Assembly: GCA_946482045.1 (NCBI GenBank) | Contig: CAMLPZ010000040.1 | Coordinates: forward strand, 1-20,709 | Direction of reading: 5' to 3' | Length of the DNA stretch: 20,709 nucleotides | Origin: an uncultured Asticcacaulis sp. | Lineage (GTDB): Bacteria > Pseudomonadota > Alphaproteobacteria > Caulobacterales > Caulobacteraceae | Part shown: positions 1 to 7,591 of the stretch, one piece after another | Layout of the letters: each line of letters begins with the position of its first letter | How positions within the stretch are numbered: the stretch's first letter is position 1 | Made by a program: the position numbers and the translations under genes | The notes under the pieces: model-generated | Told to the model about the DNA's origin: nothing | What the model saw: only the letters and a program-made list of their open reading frames with translations | Database searches by the model: none

Positions 1-1
1 C

Positions 2-1126
2 GAGGACTTGCTCAAGAAAGCCGTATCGCGCGGCAAGATGACTCAGGATAAGGCGCAGGGCGTGCTCGACCTGATTACCGCGACGCCCGACTACGCCGCC
101 ATAGAAGGTTCGGACCTGGTCGTCGAGGCTGTATTCGAAAACACCGAACTCAAGGACCAGGTGACCAAGCAGGCCGAAGCCCCACTCTATAAGGGCGCCA
201 AGGCCAGCACCGCCATCTTCGGCACCAACACCTCGACCATCCCGATCTCCCTGCTGGCCAAGGCCTCGTCGAAGCCCGAAAACTATATCGGCATCCACTT
301 CTTCTCGCCGGTCGATAAGATGCTGCTGGTCGAAATCATCCTGGGCGAAAAGACTTCGGACGAGACGCTCGCCAAGGCGATCGACTACGTGCTGAAGATC
401 AAGAAGACGCCGATCGTGGTCAATGACTCGCGCTTCTTCTTCGCCAACCGCTGCTTCATTCCGTTCACCGCCGAAGGCATGATCATGTGGTCGGAAGGCG
501 TCGCCCCCGCCTTGATCGACAATGCCGGCCGCATGACCGGCATGCCGCGCGGTCCGCTGGAGATGATGGACGACGTCGCGCTCGATCTCCTGACCAAGAT
601 TACCTCGGAAACCGCCAAGGCGATGGGCGACGCCTATCAGCCGATCCCCGGCGAAAAGGAAGTCGCCAAGATGGTCGCCGACGGGCGCCTCGGCCGCAAG
701 AACGGCAAGGGTTTCTACGACTATCCGGCCGACAGGAATGCGCCAAAGACCCTATGGCAGGGCACCAAGGACATGTTCCCGGTGACCATGGCCGAGGCCA
801 ATCCGGCCGAGGTCGAGGAGCTAAAAAAGCGGCTGCTGTATGTCCAGGCCGTGACGGCGGCGCGCTGCTTCGAAGAGGGTGTGATTACCGATCCGCGCGA
901 AGCCGATGTCGGCTCGATCCTCGGCTGGGGCTTCGCACCGTGGTCGGGCGGCATCGTGTCGCTGATCGATTCGATAGGCATACCGGAGTTTGTCGCCGAA
1001 CTGGATCGCATGGAAAAGGCCTATGGCGAGCGCTTCAAGGCGCCACAGCTGCTGCGCGACATGGCGGCGAAGGGCGAAACCTTCTATGGCCGGTTTGGAA
1101 AAGCGGACAAAGCGAAGGCGGCGTAA
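2..1126 (+). CDS. 3-hydroxyacyl-CoA dehydrogenase, FadB/FadJ type (5'-truncated by window edge)
   Basis: The reading frame is open from the first bases of the window, so the real start lies upstream and only the C-terminal part of about 374 residues is seen. It oxidises L-3-hydroxyacyl-CoA to 3-ketoacyl-CoA with NAD in fatty-acid beta-oxidation. The visible part begins inside the Rossmann NAD-binding domain: SDLVVEAVFEN is the strand carrying the conserved E-x-V-x-E-like motif, followed by NTSTIPI. IGIHFFSPV carries the catalytic His, and FANRCF begins the first C-terminal 3HCDH domain. A second, degenerate 3HCDH repeat follows (GRLGRKNGKGFYDY, then residues to the end). Large multifunctional alpha subunits have this layout, with an enoyl-CoA hydratase domain at the N-terminus that would lie outside the window. 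Family assignment is firm; the choice between fadB and fadJ is not possible from this fragment. Confidence 0.9.
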   Translation, partial: EDLLKKAVSRGKMTQDKAQGVLDLITATPDYAAIEGSDLVVEAVFENTELKDQVTKQAEAPLYKGAKASTAIFGTNTSTIPISLLAKASSKPENYIGIHFFSPVDKMLLVEIILGEKTSDETLAKAIDYVLKIKKTPIVVNDSRFFFANRCFIPFTAEGMIMWSEGVAPALIDNAGRMTGMPRGPLEMMDDVALDLLTKITSETAKAMGDAYQPIPGEKEVAKMVADGRLGRKNGKGFYDYPADRNAPKTLWQGTKDMFPVTMAEANPAEVEELKKRLLYVQAVTAARCFEEGVITDPREADVGSILGWGFAPWSGGIVSLIDSIGIPEFVAELDRMEKAYGERFKAPQLLRDMAAKGETFYGRFGKADKAKAA

Positions 1127-1145
1127 GTTACCACTTGCTCTTGGC

Positions 1146-1179
1146 GTTCAAATTTGATCAATTGTGGTCAAATTTGAAC
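1146..1179. promoter_or_regulatory. Tandem palindrome, putative operator (or mRNA hairpin) before the exported esterase
   Basis: Two exact copies of the self-complementary decamer TCAAATTTGA occur at 1148-1157 and 1168-1177, exactly 20 bp apart, about two helical turns. Together they form a 34-bp imperfect inverted repeat: 15-nt arms with a single T/G mismatch (a U.G wobble in RNA) around the 4-nt centre ATTG. It lies 14 bp before the esterase start codon and just upstream of the GGAG ribosome-binding site. Two symmetric half-sites on one DNA face suit a dimer-of-dimers repressor. There is no T-tract, so it is not a standard intrinsic terminator. The binding protein is unknown. Confidence 0.5.
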
Positions 1180-1193
1180 ACTGGAGCCGTGTC

Positions 1194-2207
1194 ATGTTTA
1201 ACCGCCGCCTTCTGCTGGGGTTGGGACTGGCTGCGGCCTTGCCCAAGGCTGCTACCGCGCAATCGAACCCCCAGGCGAGCGGTCAGGAGGGCCTGCCGCA
1301 GTCGGGCGGTGTCGCAGGTCTACGTCCGCCCTTGCCGAAGCAGGACATCTGGCCGGGTGATGTGCCGGGTGGAGAAAAAGTGACGGTCGAACAGCGGGTG
1401 GTGCTGCGCAAGCCCGATGGCGATCCCAATGACACGGCGTTTTACAACATCCGCAAGCCGTGGCTAAGCCACCGCGCGCCCACCAAGTCCAATGGCGGCG
1501 CAGTACTGATCGCGCCCGGCGGCGGCTATGTCCGCATTGCAGCAAGCCTGGCCGGAGGTGATCTTGACCAATGGCTTGCGGATGAGGGCTATCATGTCTT
1601 CACGCTTTTCTACCGCCTGCCGGCCGATGGATGGGCGGCTGGTCCAGATGTCGCGCTCCAGGACGTGCAGCGCGCCATTCGTGTCATCCGTTCGCGCGCT
1701 GGTGAACTGAAACTCGATCCGGAACGGCTGGCAGTCATGGGCTTTTCGGCCGGGGGGCACGTCGCGGGGCTGGCGGCGACGCGTTTCGCTGAACCAGCGT
1801 ATGCGCCCGTCGACGCCGCAGATGCCTTGTCGGCCAAGCCGGCTGTGGTAGCGCTATGTTATCCGGTCATCACGATGATAGAGCCTTACGCGCACAAGGG
1901 GTCGCTCAAGGAGATGCTCGGGCGCAATCCGACCGAAGCGGCGCGTCTGCATGCGTCGATAGAAAAGCATGTGCCGGCCGATGCAGCACCTGCCTATGTT
2001 TGCGGGACGACCGACGATCCGGCGGTGCCGATGCAGAATGCCATACTGGCCTATGAAGCCTTCAAGGCGCAGAAGGTCGCGTCGGAATTGCATCTGTACG
2101 AAGGTGCGACACATGGCTTTCCGTTGCGCGACAAGGCCGGCAAGCTTCAGCCGTGGGCCATTGGTGCGCTGGCATTCATGGAGCGCCACGGGCTTAAGAC
2201 AGCCTGA
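1194..2207 (+). CDS. Exported alpha/beta-hydrolase, acetylesterase/xylan esterase-like
   Basis: The protein has 337 residues. The ATG at 1194 is chosen because GGAG lies 7 nt upstream and the N-terminus MFNRRLLLGLGLAAALP is a signal peptide with a twin-arginine, probably cut after ATA-QS near residue 22. A GTG at 1164 would only add non-signal residues. The mature part is an alpha/beta-hydrolase fold: LIAPGGGYV is the oxyanion-hole strand, GFSAGG holds the nucleophile Ser185, TTDDP the acid Asp274 or Asp275, and ATHGF the His307. This arrangement matches the BD-FAE/acetylxylan-esterase-like group that deacetylates plant polysaccharides or their oligosaccharides in the periplasm; the substrate is inferred, not shown. 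The gene stands alone, with the tandem palindrome just upstream suggesting specific regulation. Confidence 0.8.
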   Translation: MFNRRLLLGLGLAAALPKAATAQSNPQASGQEGLPQSGGVAGLRPPLPKQDIWPGDVPGGEKVTVEQRVVLRKPDGDPNDTAFYNIRKPWLSHRAPTKSNGGAVLIAPGGGYVRIAASLAGGDLDQWLADEGYHVFTLFYRLPADGWAAGPDVALQDVQRAIRVIRSRAGELKLDPERLAVMGFSAGGHVAGLAATRFAEPAYAPVDAADALSAKPAVVALCYPVITMIEPYAHKGSLKEMLGRNPTEAARLHASIEKHVPADAAPAYVCGTTDDPAVPMQNAILAYEAFKAQKVASELHLYEGATHGFPLRDKAGKLQPWAIGALAFMERHGLKTA

Positions 2208-2281
2208 TCGTTCCGGTTAGGTCATATCGCTTGCAACGGTCGGCGTTTCGCGGTTCAAGGCGGGACGACCCGGAGCCTGCT

Positions 2282-3445
2282 ATGAAAGAAACGACCCGCC
2301 TGACATCCGCCACCTACGGACGCGCCAATAGCCGCCGTCCTGTCAATGTTGCGCCGGAGCGCGGCTCGACCGTGCTGATGGAAAGCGCCGAAGTTCTCTA
2401 TAATGACGACATCAAGCCAACCTACGGCACCGACGGGTTGGCGGCCCAGACGGAGTTGTGCCGGCTGATCGCCGATCTTGAAGGCGGACGCCAGGCCTTT
2501 ATCCTGCCGACCGGGCTGGCGGCCCTGACCGTACCGTTCTTTACCGTCTTGCAGGCAGGCGACGATATACTGGTCGTCAATTCCTGTTATGCGCCCGTCC
2601 GCCGTTTCCTCGATACGCAACTGAGGCGCTATGGTGTCACGACGCGCTATTACGACCCGCGCCTGAGTGCGGAAGAGGTCGTAGCCCTGGCGACTCCTGC
2701 CACGAAGCTCATCTACATCGAAAGCCCGGGCTCACTGACCTTCGACATCCAGGACATTCCGGGCATCGCCAAGCTGGCGAAGGAAAAGGGCATCCTGACC
2801 CTGTGCGATAATACCTATGGCGCGGGCGTGCTGTTCAAACCGCTGGCGCATGGCATCGACATGTCGATGCAGGCTCTGACCAAATATGTCGGTGGCCATA
2901 GCGATATCCTGATCGGTTCGGTCGCCGTGTCGGATGAGGCGCTTGGTAAAAAGATCTACGCAACGATCAAGGCCTGGGGCTTCTTCACTTCGGCCGATGA
3001 AAGCTACCTGGCCATCAGGGGCTTGCGCACCCTTCATCCGCGTCTGAAACAATCAGGCGAGTCGGCGCTGAAAATCGCCCGGTGGCTGGAAGGCAGGCCC
3101 GAGGTCGCGCACGTCGTCCATCCGGGCCTGGCCAGCCATCGCGGCCATGAGATGTTCGCCCGCGATTTTACAGGTTCAAACGGCCTGTTCATGGTCATCT
3201 TCAAGGGGGGCAGCGAGGCCAAGTCGCAGGCCTTCCTGAATCGTCTTAAGCTGTTCGGTCTCGGCTTCAGCTGGGGCGGCTTTGAAAGCCTGGCTGTCTA
3301 CTGCGAGCCGCAGATTCGCGGCCGCGTCAAGCTGTCGGATGACGATGACTGGTTACTGTCGGGCTCGGCGATCCGCTTCTATGTCGGGCTGGAAGACGCC
3401 GACGACCTGATCCACGACATCGAACAGGCGCTCGACGTTTTTTAG
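2282..3445 (+). CDS. metC: Cystathionine beta-lyase, PLP-dependent
   Basis: A 387-residue Cys/Met-metabolism PLP enzyme. It cleaves cystathionine to homocysteine, pyruvate and ammonia in methionine synthesis. Family marks are YGTDG near residues 49-53, LPTGLAA (phosphate-binding loop), YIESPGS, the DNTYGAG motif with the PLP-contacting Asp, and TKYVGGHSD, whose Lys201 forms the internal aldimine. The C-terminal FSWGGFESL and SGSAIRFYVGLE segments are typical of the MetC branch rather than MetB/MetZ. The ATG at 2282 has GGAG six bases upstream; an upstream TTG at 2231 in the same frame has no ribosome-binding site and adds an arginine-rich stretch outside the family's usual length. Its stop codon overlaps that of the convergent nitronate monooxygenase. 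Confidence 0.9.
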   Translation: MKETTRLTSATYGRANSRRPVNVAPERGSTVLMESAEVLYNDDIKPTYGTDGLAAQTELCRLIADLEGGRQAFILPTGLAALTVPFFTVLQAGDDILVVNSCYAPVRRFLDTQLRRYGVTTRYYDPRLSAEEVVALATPATKLIYIESPGSLTFDIQDIPGIAKLAKEKGILTLCDNTYGAGVLFKPLAHGIDMSMQALTKYVGGHSDILIGSVAVSDEALGKKIYATIKAWGFFTSADESYLAIRGLRTLHPRLKQSGESALKIARWLEGRPEVAHVVHPGLASHRGHEMFARDFTGSNGLFMVIFKGGSEAKSQAFLNRLKLFGLGFSWGGFESLAVYCEPQIRGRVKLSDDDDWLLSGSAIRFYVGLEDADDLIHDIEQALDVF

Positions 3446-4395
3446 AGGTCGAACCCCGCCGATGTCTTGAAGAACCGATCGGTGGCAGCGGCGAACTCAT
3501 CGGACAGTTGTTCGACCAATTCAGCGACCGGCATGACTTCGTGGATCGAGCCGACGCCCTGGCCCGCCGACCAGATGGTCTTCCAGGCCTTGGCGTCGGA
3601 GTTCAGTTCATGCGCCATGTCGATCTTGTGCTTCGGGTCCTTGGCTGCGTTGGGATCGAGGCCATTGTTCACCAGGGACGGCGTCAGGAAGTTGGCGTTG
3701 ATGCCGGAGATCGCGTCCGTATAGGTGATGTCTTTCGCTGTCGTGTCGATCAGCATCTGCTTGTAGGCGGCGTCGGCGCGCGCTTCTTCGGTGGCGATAA
3801 AGCGTGTGCCCATATAGCCGAGGTCGGCGCCGGCCATCAGCGCCGCGGCCACATCCTGGCCGGTCGAAAGGGCCCCCGACAGGATCAGCGTGCCTTTGAA
3901 GAAACTGCGGATTTCGTTGATCAGGGCAAACGGGTGCTGGTTGCCGGCATGACCGCCGGCGCCCGCCGACACCAGGATCAGGCCATCGACGCCGGCCTCC
4001 GCCGCTTTCTGGGCGTGCCGGGCATTGATGATGTCGTGAAAGACGATGCCGCCATAGGAATGGACGGCGTCGACCACGTCCTTGACGGCGCCAAGACTGG
4101 TAATCACCAGAGGCACCTTGTGCGCTACCGTGACCTTCAGATCATCCATAAGCCGCGTATTGGTGCTGTGGACGATCAGGTTGACGCCGTAGGCTGCATC
4201 ATCGGGTCCGCGCGCCGCCTTGATCTGATCCAGCCATTCAACATAGCCGTCCGTGCTGCGCTGGTTCAGCGCGGGGAAGGTGCCGATCATCCCGGCCTTG
4301 CACGTCGCGATGACCAGTTCCGGGCCGGACACCAGGAACATCGGGGCGGCGATGGCGGGAAAACGCAGGTTCTTGCGAAGCGTGGCGGGTATCAT
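3442..4395 (-). CDS. Nitronate monooxygenase (2-nitropropane dioxygenase family), FMN-dependent
   Basis: A 317-residue TIM-barrel flavoprotein that oxidises alkyl nitronates (for example propionate-3-nitronate) to carbonyl compounds and nitrite. The N-terminus MIPATLRKNLRFPAIAAPM, with the AAPM motif, is the usual start of the family. The FMN phosphate-binding motif ILVSAGAGGHAG, with its conserved His, lies in the middle; LSGALSTGQDVAAALMAGAD and MGTRFIATEEA follow, as expected for bacterial class II enzymes. The minus-strand ATG at 4395 is preferred over an in-frame upstream start at 4485 because the family begins here and AGGGA precedes it. A -10-like TATAAC lies at 4425-4420 on the minus strand. 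The true substrate is uncertain, as many homologues are annotated from fold alone. Confidence 0.87.
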   Translation of the reverse strand: MIPATLRKNLRFPAIAAPMFLVSGPELVIATCKAGMIGTFPALNQRSTDGYVEWLDQIKAARGPDDAAYGVNLIVHSTNTRLMDDLKVTVAHKVPLVITSLGAVKDVVDAVHSYGGIVFHDIINARHAQKAAEAGVDGLILVSAGAGGHAGNQHPFALINEIRSFFKGTLILSGALSTGQDVAAALMAGADLGYMGTRFIATEEARADAAYKQMLIDTTAKDITYTDAISGINANFLTPSLVNNGLDPNAAKDPKHKIDMAHELNSDAKAWKTIWSAGQGVGSIHEVMPVAELVEQLSDEFAAATDRFFKTSAGFDL

Positions 4396-4514
4396 GACGG
4401 GTCCCTGTCGACCTTTATTGTTATACAAACACCTTGCATGAAATTGACGTACGCGTAAAGCCAATTCCGGCGCTGGCTCTTGCACACTTGCACGTCTTGG
4501 TTACATAGGGAGCC

Positions 4515-4976
4515 ATGAGCCATTATACCGACAACCTGACCCAGCTGGGCGGCGATGCCCGGCCTGCGGCTTCGCCAGAACAGGCGACGCTGGAGCGTGT
4601 GCCCAATCCGCATCCCGATATTGACTATGTCGCGCGCTTTACCGTGCCCGAGTTTACGTCGCTGTGCCCGGTAACGGGGCAGCCCGACTTCGCGCATCTG
4701 GTGATCGACTACGTGCCAGGCGACTGGCTGGTCGAATCAAAGTCGCTGAAGCTCTTCCTGACCTCGTTCCGCAATCATGGCGCCTTCCATGAGGATTGCA
4801 CCATCCACATCGCCAAGCGGCTTAAGGATCTGCTCGATCCACGCTGGCTGCGCATTGGTGGCTTTTGGTACCCGCGCGGTGGCATTCCAATCGACGTCTT
4901 CTGGCAGACCAATGAGCCGCCCAAAGGCGTGCTGATCCCCGAGTTCGGCGTCCAGACCTATCGCGGGCGTGGCTAA
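4515..4976 (+). CDS. queF: NADPH-dependent 7-cyano-7-deazaguanine (preQ0) reductase
   Basis: A 153-residue short (unimodular, T-fold) QueF. It reduces the nitrile of preQ0 to the aminomethyl group of preQ1 with two NADPH, in the tRNA queuosine pathway, in the cytosol. Diagnostic residues are all present: the nucleophile Cys51 in [11 protein letters not shown], the proton donor Asp58 in the same motif, and the QueF signature [16 protein letters not shown] from Glu74. Length agrees with the B. subtilis type rather than the longer E. coli type. The ATG at 4515 follows AGGGAG closely. The stop codon overlaps that of the convergent nitroreductase. The 119-bp gap to the divergent nitronate monooxygenase should hold both promoters; no preQ1-type riboswitch was recognised in it. 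Confidence 0.95.
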   Translation: MSHYTDNLTQLGGDARPAASPEQATLERVPNPHPDIDYVARFTVPEFTSLCPVTGQPDFAHLVIDYVPGDWLVESKSLKLFLTSFRNHGAFHEDCTIHIAKRLKDLLDPRWLRIGGFWYPRGGIPIDVFWQTNEPPKGVLIPEFGVQTYRGRG

Positions 4977-5602
4977 CCCTTTGGCGTCCACCAACTGACG
5001 CGCTCATCGTAGTTCGGCCGGTCGCGTTCCAGCGGCGGCTCGTTGGGCGTGCCGAGATAGATAAACCCCGCGACATTTTCGTCGGGCGCGAGGCCCATCA
5101 ATGCCTTGGCTTCGGCGTCATAGGAATACCAGTCGGTGATCCAGTTGGCGCCGTAGCCCATGGCGCCGGCGGCGATCAGCAGGTTCTGGCAGACCGCGGC
5201 GGCCGACAACTGCTGCTCCCACAATGGAATCTTGTGCGGCTGAATGGGCGAGGACACCACAAGCAGCATTTCAGGCGGCGTCGACATCTTGAGCAAGGCC
5301 ACCTCGGCCTTTTTCGCCTCGGGCTGGGATTGCGCCAAAACAACCAGGGCTTCGACCAGCCTGGCCTTGGCCTCGGTCGTGAAACGCACGATCCGCCACG
5401 GGCCGATCTTACCGTGGTCGGGGACGCGCAGGCCGATCTTGATCAGCAGGTCGATCTCCTCACCTGATGGTCCCGGCGCGGTCAGGGTGGGAGCAGGGGC
5501 GCTGCGGCGGTGAAACAGCCGGTCCAGCACTTCGGCTGACGGCCTCTGCTCCAACGGCTGGCCGAATTCGATAGCGGCGGGGTTGAGATTGAAATCGGCC
5601 AT
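4973..5602 (-). CDS. Nitroreductase-family FMN oxidoreductase (YdjA-like)
   Basis: A 209-residue single-domain nitroreductase-fold protein, expected to use FMN as a dimer and NAD(P)H as donor. [10 protein letters not shown] near residue 32 resembles the FMN-phosphate-binding RRS motif. [15 protein letters not shown] is typical of the small YdjA-like subgroup, and [10 protein letters not shown] and FIYLGTP complete the core and the C-terminal strand. A very clear ribosome-binding site, AGGAGAGGA, stands 4-12 bases before the minus-strand ATG at 5602. The physiological substrate cannot be read from sequence; the convergent overlap with queF is positional and does not by itself imply a shared pathway. 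It diverges from the Nudix gene across a 57-bp gap. Confidence 0.85.
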   Translation of the reverse strand: MADFNLNPAAIEFGQPLEQRPSAEVLDRLFHRRSAPAPTLTAPGPSGEEIDLLIKIGLRVPDHGKIGPWRIVRFTTEAKARLVEALVVLAQSQPEAKKAEVALLKMSTPPEMLLVVSSPIQPHKIPLWEQQLSAAAVCQNLLIAAGAMGYGANWITDWYSYDAEAKALMGLAPDENVAGFIYLGTPNEPPLERDRPNYDERVSWWTPKG

Positions 5603-5640
5603 GGGTCCTCTCCTGAATCGCTTTGACTATATAGGCTGGC

Positions 5641-5656
5641 CTGTGCGATTGCACAG
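5641..5656. promoter_or_regulatory. Perfect inverted repeat in the nitroreductase/Nudix divergent gap
   Basis: CTGTGC and GCACAG flank a 4-nt centre GATT, ending three bases before the Nudix ATG and 39 bases upstream of the divergent nitroreductase start. It occupies the place where the Nudix ribosome-binding site should be, and no Shine-Dalgarno sequence is visible there. It may be an operator for the divergent pair or a small mRNA hairpin; no known factor is assigned. Confidence 0.35.
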
Positions 5657-5659
5657 CGT

Positions 5660-6286
5660 ATGAGCCACACAAATATTCCCCCCTGGGACACGGCTGAGGC
5701 GGCCGCCGCACGCAGCAATTGGGAGCGACACACCTGCGATGTCGTTTTCCAGAACCCGTGGATAAGTGTCGAGTCCAGCCGGGTCACGGCGCCGACAGGT
5801 AACCCAGCTCAATACGGCGTGGTGCGCTTCATGAACCGCGCCATTGCGGTATTCGCCCTCCACGACGACGGCACGGTTCCTTTGGTTGGCCAGCAACGCT
5901 TTGCCGTTGACGCTTATAGCTGGGAAATCCCCGAAGGTGGTGGCCCCCTGGACGAAGATCCCGAAGAGGCGGCGCGCCGCGAACTGCGCGAGGAGGCCGG
6001 GCTCGTGTCCTCTGACATGCGCAAGATCCTTGAGTTCGATATGTCGAATTCCGTGACGGATGAGGTCGCCGTCTGTTTTCTCGCCTTGGGGCTGACGTCG
6101 GCCGAAACCGAGCCCGATGAGACCGAACGTTTCGAATATGCCCGCGTTCCCTTTTCGCAACTGCTAAAAGCTGTTATAAATGGTCAGGTTCGCGACGGCT
6201 TAACCGTTGCTTGTACACTCAGGGTGCACCATATGGCCGTTAGCGGGGACCTGCCTCCGCATCTGACAAAGGCCGTTTTGGGTTAG
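5660..6286 (+). CDS. Nudix hydrolase, ADP-ribose pyrophosphatase-like
   Basis: A 208-residue protein with a complete Nudix box at residues 93-115 that fits G-x5-E-x7-REU-x-EE-x-G-U exactly (E99, R107, E108, E111, E112, G114). The box is preceded by SWEIPEGG, the typical ADP-ribose/nucleoside-diphosphate-sugar pyrophosphatase lead-in. RFMNRAIAVFALHDDG and VGQQRF form the central sheet. It probably hydrolyses ADP-ribose or a related nucleoside diphosphate with Mg2+ in the cytosol; the specific substrate is not provable from sequence. The ATG at 5660 has no obvious ribosome-binding site. The stop codon lies 9 bp before cysE and overlaps its ribosome-binding site, so the two genes are probably co-transcribed. 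Confidence 0.88.
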   Translation: MSHTNIPPWDTAEAAAARSNWERHTCDVVFQNPWISVESSRVTAPTGNPAQYGVVRFMNRAIAVFALHDDGTVPLVGQQRFAVDAYSWEIPEGGGPLDEDPEEAARRELREEAGLVSSDMRKILEFDMSNSVTDEVAVCFLALGLTSAETEPDETERFEYARVPFSQLLKAVINGQVRDGLTVACTLRVHHMAVSGDLPPHLTKAVLG

Positions 6287-6295
6287 GAGCAGTTT

Positions 6296-7123
6296 ATGGC
6301 TCAGGTTTTTGAGGTCATCACGCCGGACGACAAGCCGATCTGGCTGTGCCTGCGTCAGGAGGCCGCTGACGCCATCGTGGCCGAGCCGGGCCTCGCGTCG
6401 ATGCTGCATTCGACCGTCCTGTCTCATGACGACCTGGCCTCGGCCCTGTCCTACCATATCGCGCGCAAGTTGGGCGACGACTCGTTGCGCGGCATGACAC
6501 TACGTGAATTGGTGCAGAAGGTTTATGCTTCGGATGCATCGCTGGTCGAAGCTGCCCAGGCCGATCTCCAGGCTGTCTATGAGCGTGACCCGGCCGCCAA
6601 GGGCTACTTGCAGGCCTTCATGTTTTTCAAGGGGTTCCTGAGCCTGCAGATCTATCGCGTCGCGCACAAGGTCTGGCAGGACGGCCGCTATACGATGGCG
6701 CACTTCCTGCAAAGCCGCGTCTCGGAACTCTTCCAGATCGACATCAACCCGGCAGCGCGCATCGGCAAGGGGGTGTTCATCGACCACGGCACAGGCGTCG
6801 TCATCGGCGAAACGGCGGTCGTCGGCGACGACTGCTCGATCCTGCAGGGCGTGACGCTCGGTGGCACCGGCGCCGAGCGCGGTGATCGCCATCCGAAGAT
6901 CGGCAAGGGTGTCCTTCTGGGCGCCGGCGCCAAGGTGCTGGGCAATATCCAGATCGGCGACTACGCCAAGATCGCCTCGGGTTCGGTAGTGCTCAAGCCC
7001 GTGCCGGCGCACTGCACGGCCGCGGGCGTACCCGCCAAGCTGGTCAACTGCAAGACCTGCGAAGACCCGGCGCGCCAGATGGACCACACCATGCCGGATA
7101 TCGATTTCGACTATTCGATTTAG
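6296..7123 (+). CDS. cysE: Serine O-acetyltransferase
   Basis: A 275-residue CysE. It transfers acetyl from acetyl-CoA to L-serine to give O-acetylserine, the carbon acceptor for sulfide in cysteine synthesis. The N-terminal helical domain (about residues 10-150) contains the family motif YLQAFMFFKGFLSLQIYRVAH. The left-handed beta-helix of hexapeptide repeats follows from INPAARIGKGVFIDHGTG to VVLKPVPAHCTAAGVPAKLV. The catalytic His lies in FIDHGTG and the conserved GGTG and DRHPKIG loops are intact. AGGAG stands eight bases before the ATG. The C-terminus ends DIDFDYSI: a terminal Ile is what binds the active site of O-acetylserine sulfhydrylase in the cysteine synthase complex in known systems, so complex formation is plausible here. 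Confidence 0.95.
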   Translation: MAQVFEVITPDDKPIWLCLRQEAADAIVAEPGLASMLHSTVLSHDDLASALSYHIARKLGDDSLRGMTLRELVQKVYASDASLVEAAQADLQAVYERDPAAKGYLQAFMFFKGFLSLQIYRVAHKVWQDGRYTMAHFLQSRVSELFQIDINPAARIGKGVFIDHGTGVVIGETAVVGDDCSILQGVTLGGTGAERGDRHPKIGKGVLLGAGAKVLGNIQIGDYAKIASGSVVLKPVPAHCTAAGVPAKLVNCKTCEDPARQMDHTMPDIDFDYSI

Positions 7124-7126
7124 CGA

Positions 7127-7170
7127 GCGATATGCCGATAAAGTGTCAGCGGTTTTCGGCTAAATATCGC
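7127..7170 (+). other. Bulged stem-loop just after cysE
   Basis: GCGATAT at 7127-7133 pairs with ATATCGC at 7164-7170, and GCCGA at 7134-7138 pairs with TCGGC at 7156-7160, leaving a 3-nt bulge and a 17-nt loop. It begins four bases after the cysE stop codon. No T-run follows, so a standard intrinsic terminator is unlikely; an mRNA 3'-end stabiliser or a weak terminator is possible. Confidence 0.3.
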
Positions 7171-7187
7171 GACAAAGCAAAAGCTAC

Positions 7188-7262
7188 GGGGATAAGCGGC
7201 TTATCCGTTTGCGCCCGCGCGCCTTATCCCCTAAAGCCTCGCCACACATAAAGTTTATCCCC
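7188..7262. repeat. Cluster of GGGGATAA / TTATCCCC boxes upstream of the DUF3126 gene
   Basis: GGGGATAA occurs at 7188-7195 and TTATCCCC at 7224-7231 and 7255-7262. The first box also forms the 17-bp palindrome GGATAAGC-G-GCTTATCC (7190-7206). The last box runs into a CCCC-GTTC-GGGG hairpin. The cluster fills most of the gap between the cysE stem-loop and the DUF3126 gene. It looks like a multi-site regulatory region; the protein that would bind is unknown. Confidence 0.4.
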
Positions 7263-7349
7263 GTTCGGGGGGAACTATGCTTTGATGCGCTCATAAAGGG
7301 CGCCGGCATGAACGAACGCCCGGACGATCAACTCAAAAGAGGCTGCCAA

Positions 7350-7550
7350 ATGAACCCGTCCGAAATCAACAAGGTGCAGGATTATCTGTTCAAGATCTTC
7401 AAGACCAAGGGGCTTGAGGTCAAGGCGCGCAAGCAGAAGGATTCGGCCGAGGTGTTCGTCGGCGAAGAGTTCATCGGCGTCGTCTATGTCGACGAGGACG
7501 AGGAGGGCTCCTACATGTTCGAAATGGCCATTCTCAAGGAAGACCTTTAG
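7350..7550 (+). CDS. DUF3126 family small protein
   Basis: A 66-residue acidic protein of unknown function, beginning MNPSEINKVQDYLFKIF and ending MFEMAILKEDL, with the VFVGEEFIGVVYVDEDEEG core typical of DUF3126. The family is found mainly in alphaproteobacteria and, from memory, is often located just after cysE, as here. It has no signal peptide or membrane segment and is probably a compact cytosolic alpha/beta protein. The ATG at 7350 is chosen because AGAGG lies seven bases upstream and family members begin near here. An in-frame ATG at 7308 also has a ribosome-binding-like AAAGGG and would add 14 residues. A strong terminator closes the gene. Function is not known. Confidence 0.8.
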   Translation: MNPSEINKVQDYLFKIFKTKGLEVKARKQKDSAEVFVGEEFIGVVYVDEDEEGSYMFEMAILKEDL

Positions 7551-7556
7551 AAATTC

Positions 7557-7586
7557 AAAAGGCGCTCGGTGAACCGGGCGCCTTTT
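7557..7586. terminator. Bidirectional intrinsic terminator between DUF3126 and the membrane-protein gene
   Basis: AAAAGGCGC, one T.G pair and CGG are mirrored by CCG and GCGCCTTTT around a GA-centred loop. The flanking A and T tracts allow termination in both directions. It begins seven bases after the DUF3126 stop codon and ends five bases before the stop codon of the convergent minus-strand gene. Confidence 0.9.
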
Positions 7587-7591
7587 CTAAT

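Noticed and set aside
3508..4458. 316-codon plus-strand open frame opposite the nitronate monooxygenase
   Set aside because: Antisense to a full-length conserved flavoenzyme, without a ribosome-binding site or family motif.
4396..4514. preQ1 riboswitch upstream of queF
   Set aside because: No small pseudoknot with an A-rich tail was recognised in the 119-bp gap, so no riboswitch is claimed.
7188..7262. TTATCC boxes as DnaA boxes and a replication origin
   Set aside because: The consensus TTATCCACA is not completed at any of them, and no dnaA, gidA, hemE or AT-rich unwinding region is present.
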